From contig NC_044014.1 in NCBI RefSeq assembly GCF_900496995.4, forward strand, positions 8,093,001 through 8,157,000: a stretch of 64,000 bases of DNA. Direction: 5' to 3'. A program made the translations under genes and the position numbers. The notes under the pieces are model-generated. The model did no database searches. It worked only from the letters and a program-made list of their open reading frames with translations, and was not told where the DNA came from. Positions 61,933 to 64,000 of this stretch are shown here, one piece after another; position 1 is the stretch's first letter; each line of letters begins with the position of its first letter. This stretch comes from Aquila chrysaetos chrysaetos (taxonomy: Eukaryota; Chordata; Aves; Accipitriformes; Accipitridae).

Positions 61933-62016
61933 CTGCCACTGACGAACAAGAGGAACCCACTCCTTGAAGGGACCTGGCAATAAACAGTAATGTATAGCTT
62001 CCAGAGAAGGCAAACA
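61933..62016 (-). CDS. SLC18A2: SLC18A2 exon 5: TM3-TM4 with Arg 189 (residues 175-203)
   Basis: An 84-nt exon between TTTCTGTAG and GTAAGAG. It completes Met 175 and reads [18 protein letters not shown], then [10 protein letters not shown]. The counting places Arg at 189, the membrane-buried arginine reported to be important in VMAT2 for substrate and proton coupling. The RSLQG-GSS segment is the TM4 signature of the family. Confidence 0.97.
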
Positions 62017-63756
62017 CTACAGAAAAAAATAGAGGTAAATTTTTAAAATTAGGTTAACTCTAACTAGGTTAAAAAGTTAGATTTCTTGAAACTACCACAA
62101 AAACTTCATACAATTTAGTCAAGTGTTTACAGCAACTTGTGCCACTTTCGATGCTAACTGCATTATTTGCTCTTATTGCATTTAGATGTGTCAGTGTTGA
62201 ATTGCTCTCAGGTGTCTAAGCCTCCTGGTAACACACAACGCAGGCACACAAGCAGTTTTAACTAATTACTTAGGATTTGATTACATCCTGCTCTGATTCA
62301 GCTGCACACAGAAGGAGTTATAAGACCTTTCTTTCCAGCCTTGCCTCCCCACACTGCTTCATTTAGGGCTGCCCAGTCTGAAGCTCCAGGCATTCAGGGA
62401 AAGCAGGATTTAACACACATGCACCCGCACGCATGCATGCACCGATGTTTCCTCCAACAAGTAAATGGGTGGAGAGAGTTTTTACCCTGGTGTTGCCAGC
62501 TCTGCGATAGATGCTGTGCAGCACGGCTGGCTGAAGGTGCAGGGAAGCCAGCTCCACTCATTCAAGGGCTGTGGCAAGTTCCTGATCCTCCCAACAGCGG
62601 ACCACTAAAGAAATTTCACCCGAGGAGGTGCCTCTCTCTCTCACCCCAAGAGATTTTATGCCAGGCTCTACTCTGTCTTTTGGGATAGAGCCCCTGGATG
62701 CTGCGTTCATCAGTCCAGCTAAAGTCCCCATCCACACCACTGGAAAGTAGGAGCGTCCCAGAAACCCAAGCGCATCTCTGCTTGTAGAGCCTGAGTCGTG
62801 GTCAGTGGCATTATATCTACAGTGAGTTTTTAAAAAATTTTTCAGCTCCTATCTGTTGGCCGCCTAAGGAATTTTGCCAGACAAGTTATAGCTGGGGGAA
62901 GCTGTTACAGACCAGCTAAACACGAGATCCACATGCACTTCTCCCACCCGCCCCCTTGCTGTTAGAAATATTTTCCTAATATTTAACCTAAATTTTCTCT
63001 GACACAGTTTTAAGCTCATTATTCCTTCTCTTATGTACAGTGGACATGGAAAACTGTTTGTTCCCTTCCTTTTTGTCATAGACTCTGGTATGTTTTGCAT
63101 CTGCCTTCTGAAGCAAACCTGGTTCTTTCATTGTTCTTTGTTGGCTTCTAATGATCCTCGATGTTCTCCTCTGTACTCTTTCCATCTGGGCCACTACTTT
63201 AAATGCCATGCCAAAACTGAACATAAAACACGAGCTGAGGCTGTATCAGTGTCATTTAGAGCAAATGATCTCAGCTGACTTGCAGGCTATGCTCCTGTTT
63301 GCACATCCCACAGCGATGTTTAGCAACGCTGTGACACTGTTGACTCATATTCTACCCATGAGCCACTGCAGCCTCACAATCTTTCTGATAAGCCCCTGCG
63401 ATAGCTAGTTGTTAAGGGCCCTGCAAAATAGCCCTCTCATGGCTGATGGCCCTCCCATGGCTATCGGTTTAAAACTGTCTGAGCACCACTTCAGATTACA
63501 AGAACCTGAGAGAAAGGTTCAGCTAAGGAAGAGACCAGCCGACGTAGGATGGAAGGTGGTGAATTCCTTAGAGCATGTTCATAAGAGCATACTTGTCAAA
63601 TCTCATCAGCATCACCATCCACATGGAGCAGCCGCCCTTAAATTTTCCTTAGAAATGAGTCCCTCTACATCAACAAGAATTCCTAGTGATAATTATTATA
63701 GATCATTTATTTAAAAGTTGCATGTGGGCCAAACCAAATAAGATGTGGACACTTAC
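62017..63756 (-). other. SLC18A2: SLC18A2 intron 4
   Basis: A 1740-bp intron holding an old CR1 fragment in - orientation at about 62960-63395. The frame at 62341-62688 lies in a GC-richer patch and shows no domain. No gene is seen. Confidence 0.8.
62960..63395 (-). mobile_element. old CR1-type LINE fragment, antisense
   Basis: The + strand shows TTTTCCTAATATTTAACCTA, then GTACAGTGGACATGG, CTTTCCATCTGGGCCACTA, AAACTGAACATAAAACACGA with GCTGAGGCTG, and TGACACTGTTGACTCATATT. This is the reverse complement of the 3' region of old CR1 elements in the right order. It appears to be of the same broad type as the copy at 60115-60890 but in opposite orientation. It is decayed and non-coding. Confidence 0.65.
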
Positions 63757-63815
63757 TGATTGTTGACACAAACATGATGCAGAAGCCAGCAAACAGTGGA
63801 ATCTGGTAGCCTATT
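63757..63815 (-). CDS. SLC18A2: SLC18A2 exon 4: TM3 (residues 155-174)
   Basis: The most 5' exon of the gene in this window: 59 nt between TTTTCCAG and GTAAGT. It completes Arg 155, then reads IGYQIPLFAGFCIMFVSTI and gives the first base of Met 175. VMAT2 is a 12-TM proton antiporter that loads dopamine, noradrenaline, serotonin and histamine into vesicles. This exon holds TM3. The start codon, TM1 (with Asp 33), the glycosylated luminal loop and TM2 (with Lys 138) lie beyond 64000. Thirteen exons here fit exons 4-16 of the 16-exon vertebrate gene. VMAT1 is the main alternative, made unlikely by the PDZD8 neighbour and the C-terminal tail. Confidence 0.95.
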
Positions 63816-64000
63816 CTGGAAAACAAAATGAACATTCACGTTTCTGGGATTGTCTCACTGACATTTTGAGTTAGACTTAACTCACATGAGTGCACACACC
63901 GCAAAAACCCAACGTGTAGTTCCTTGGTAGGCTTTGAACTATTTATTGTGGACCACATGATCAAATTTGTCCGTGTTACAAACGCCGTTTCATCTGGCAC

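Overview
This is a 64 kb piece of a vertebrate nuclear genome, most likely a bird. It is AT-rich and intron-dominated, with spliced genes and GT-AG introns. It carries several decayed CR1 LINE fragments and no Alu, L1 or other mammalian-type repeats. There are no bacterial operons, CRISPR arrays or phage-like genes. I identified the genes by recognising protein families from memory; no database was searched.

Two genes lie tail to tail. On the + strand is the 3' part of PDZD8, an ER-anchored lipid-transfer and membrane-contact protein. Its exon 3 is at 565-667, exon 4 at 33525-33687 and the large last exon 5 at 36057-38254, with an apparent 3' UTR reaching about 40690. The intron between exons 3 and 4 is about 32.9 kb and fills half the window. 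On the - strand is most of SLC18A2 (VMAT2, the vesicular monoamine transporter). Thirteen coding exons run from 63815 down to the stop at 44111-44113. They encode residues 155-515 in human-like numbering, in unbroken frame and with matching splice phases, followed by an apparent 3' UTR to about 42610. The first ~155 residues (TM1, the luminal loop, TM2) lie beyond the right edge. The first ~333 residues of PDZD8 (TM anchor and SMP domain) lie beyond the left edge. PDZD8 next to SLC18A2 in convergent orientation is the arrangement known on human 10q25-q26, which supports both identities and favours VMAT2 over VMAT1.

Layout: 1-564 PDZD8 intron 2; 565-667 exon 3; 668-33524 giant intron 3; 33525-33687 exon 4; 33688-36056 intron 4; 36057-38254 exon 5; about 38255-40690 PDZD8 3' UTR; about 40691-42609 intergenic; about 42610-44110 SLC18A2 3' UTR; 44111-63815 SLC18A2 exons 16 to 4; 63816-64000 SLC18A2 intron. 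Intron 3 of PDZD8 holds a five-copy 52-bp minisatellite, two CR1 fragments, long C/G homopolymers, a cluster of homeodomain-type TAATTA sites, and a pair of ~127-bp sequences in inverted orientation. The SLC18A2 introns hold an ancient MIR-like SINE and two old CR1 fragments in opposite orientations.

The two proteins are not known to act in one pathway: VMAT2 loads monoamines into vesicles, while PDZD8 tethers the ER to other organelles. I found no convincing undescribed gene system. The most interesting non-gene signals are the inverted repeat in PDZD8 intron 3 (a possible dsRNA hairpin in the pre-mRNA), the minisatellite, the TAATTA cluster, and two VMAT2 residues that differ from the mammalian protein at functionally discussed positions (F433, Y511).
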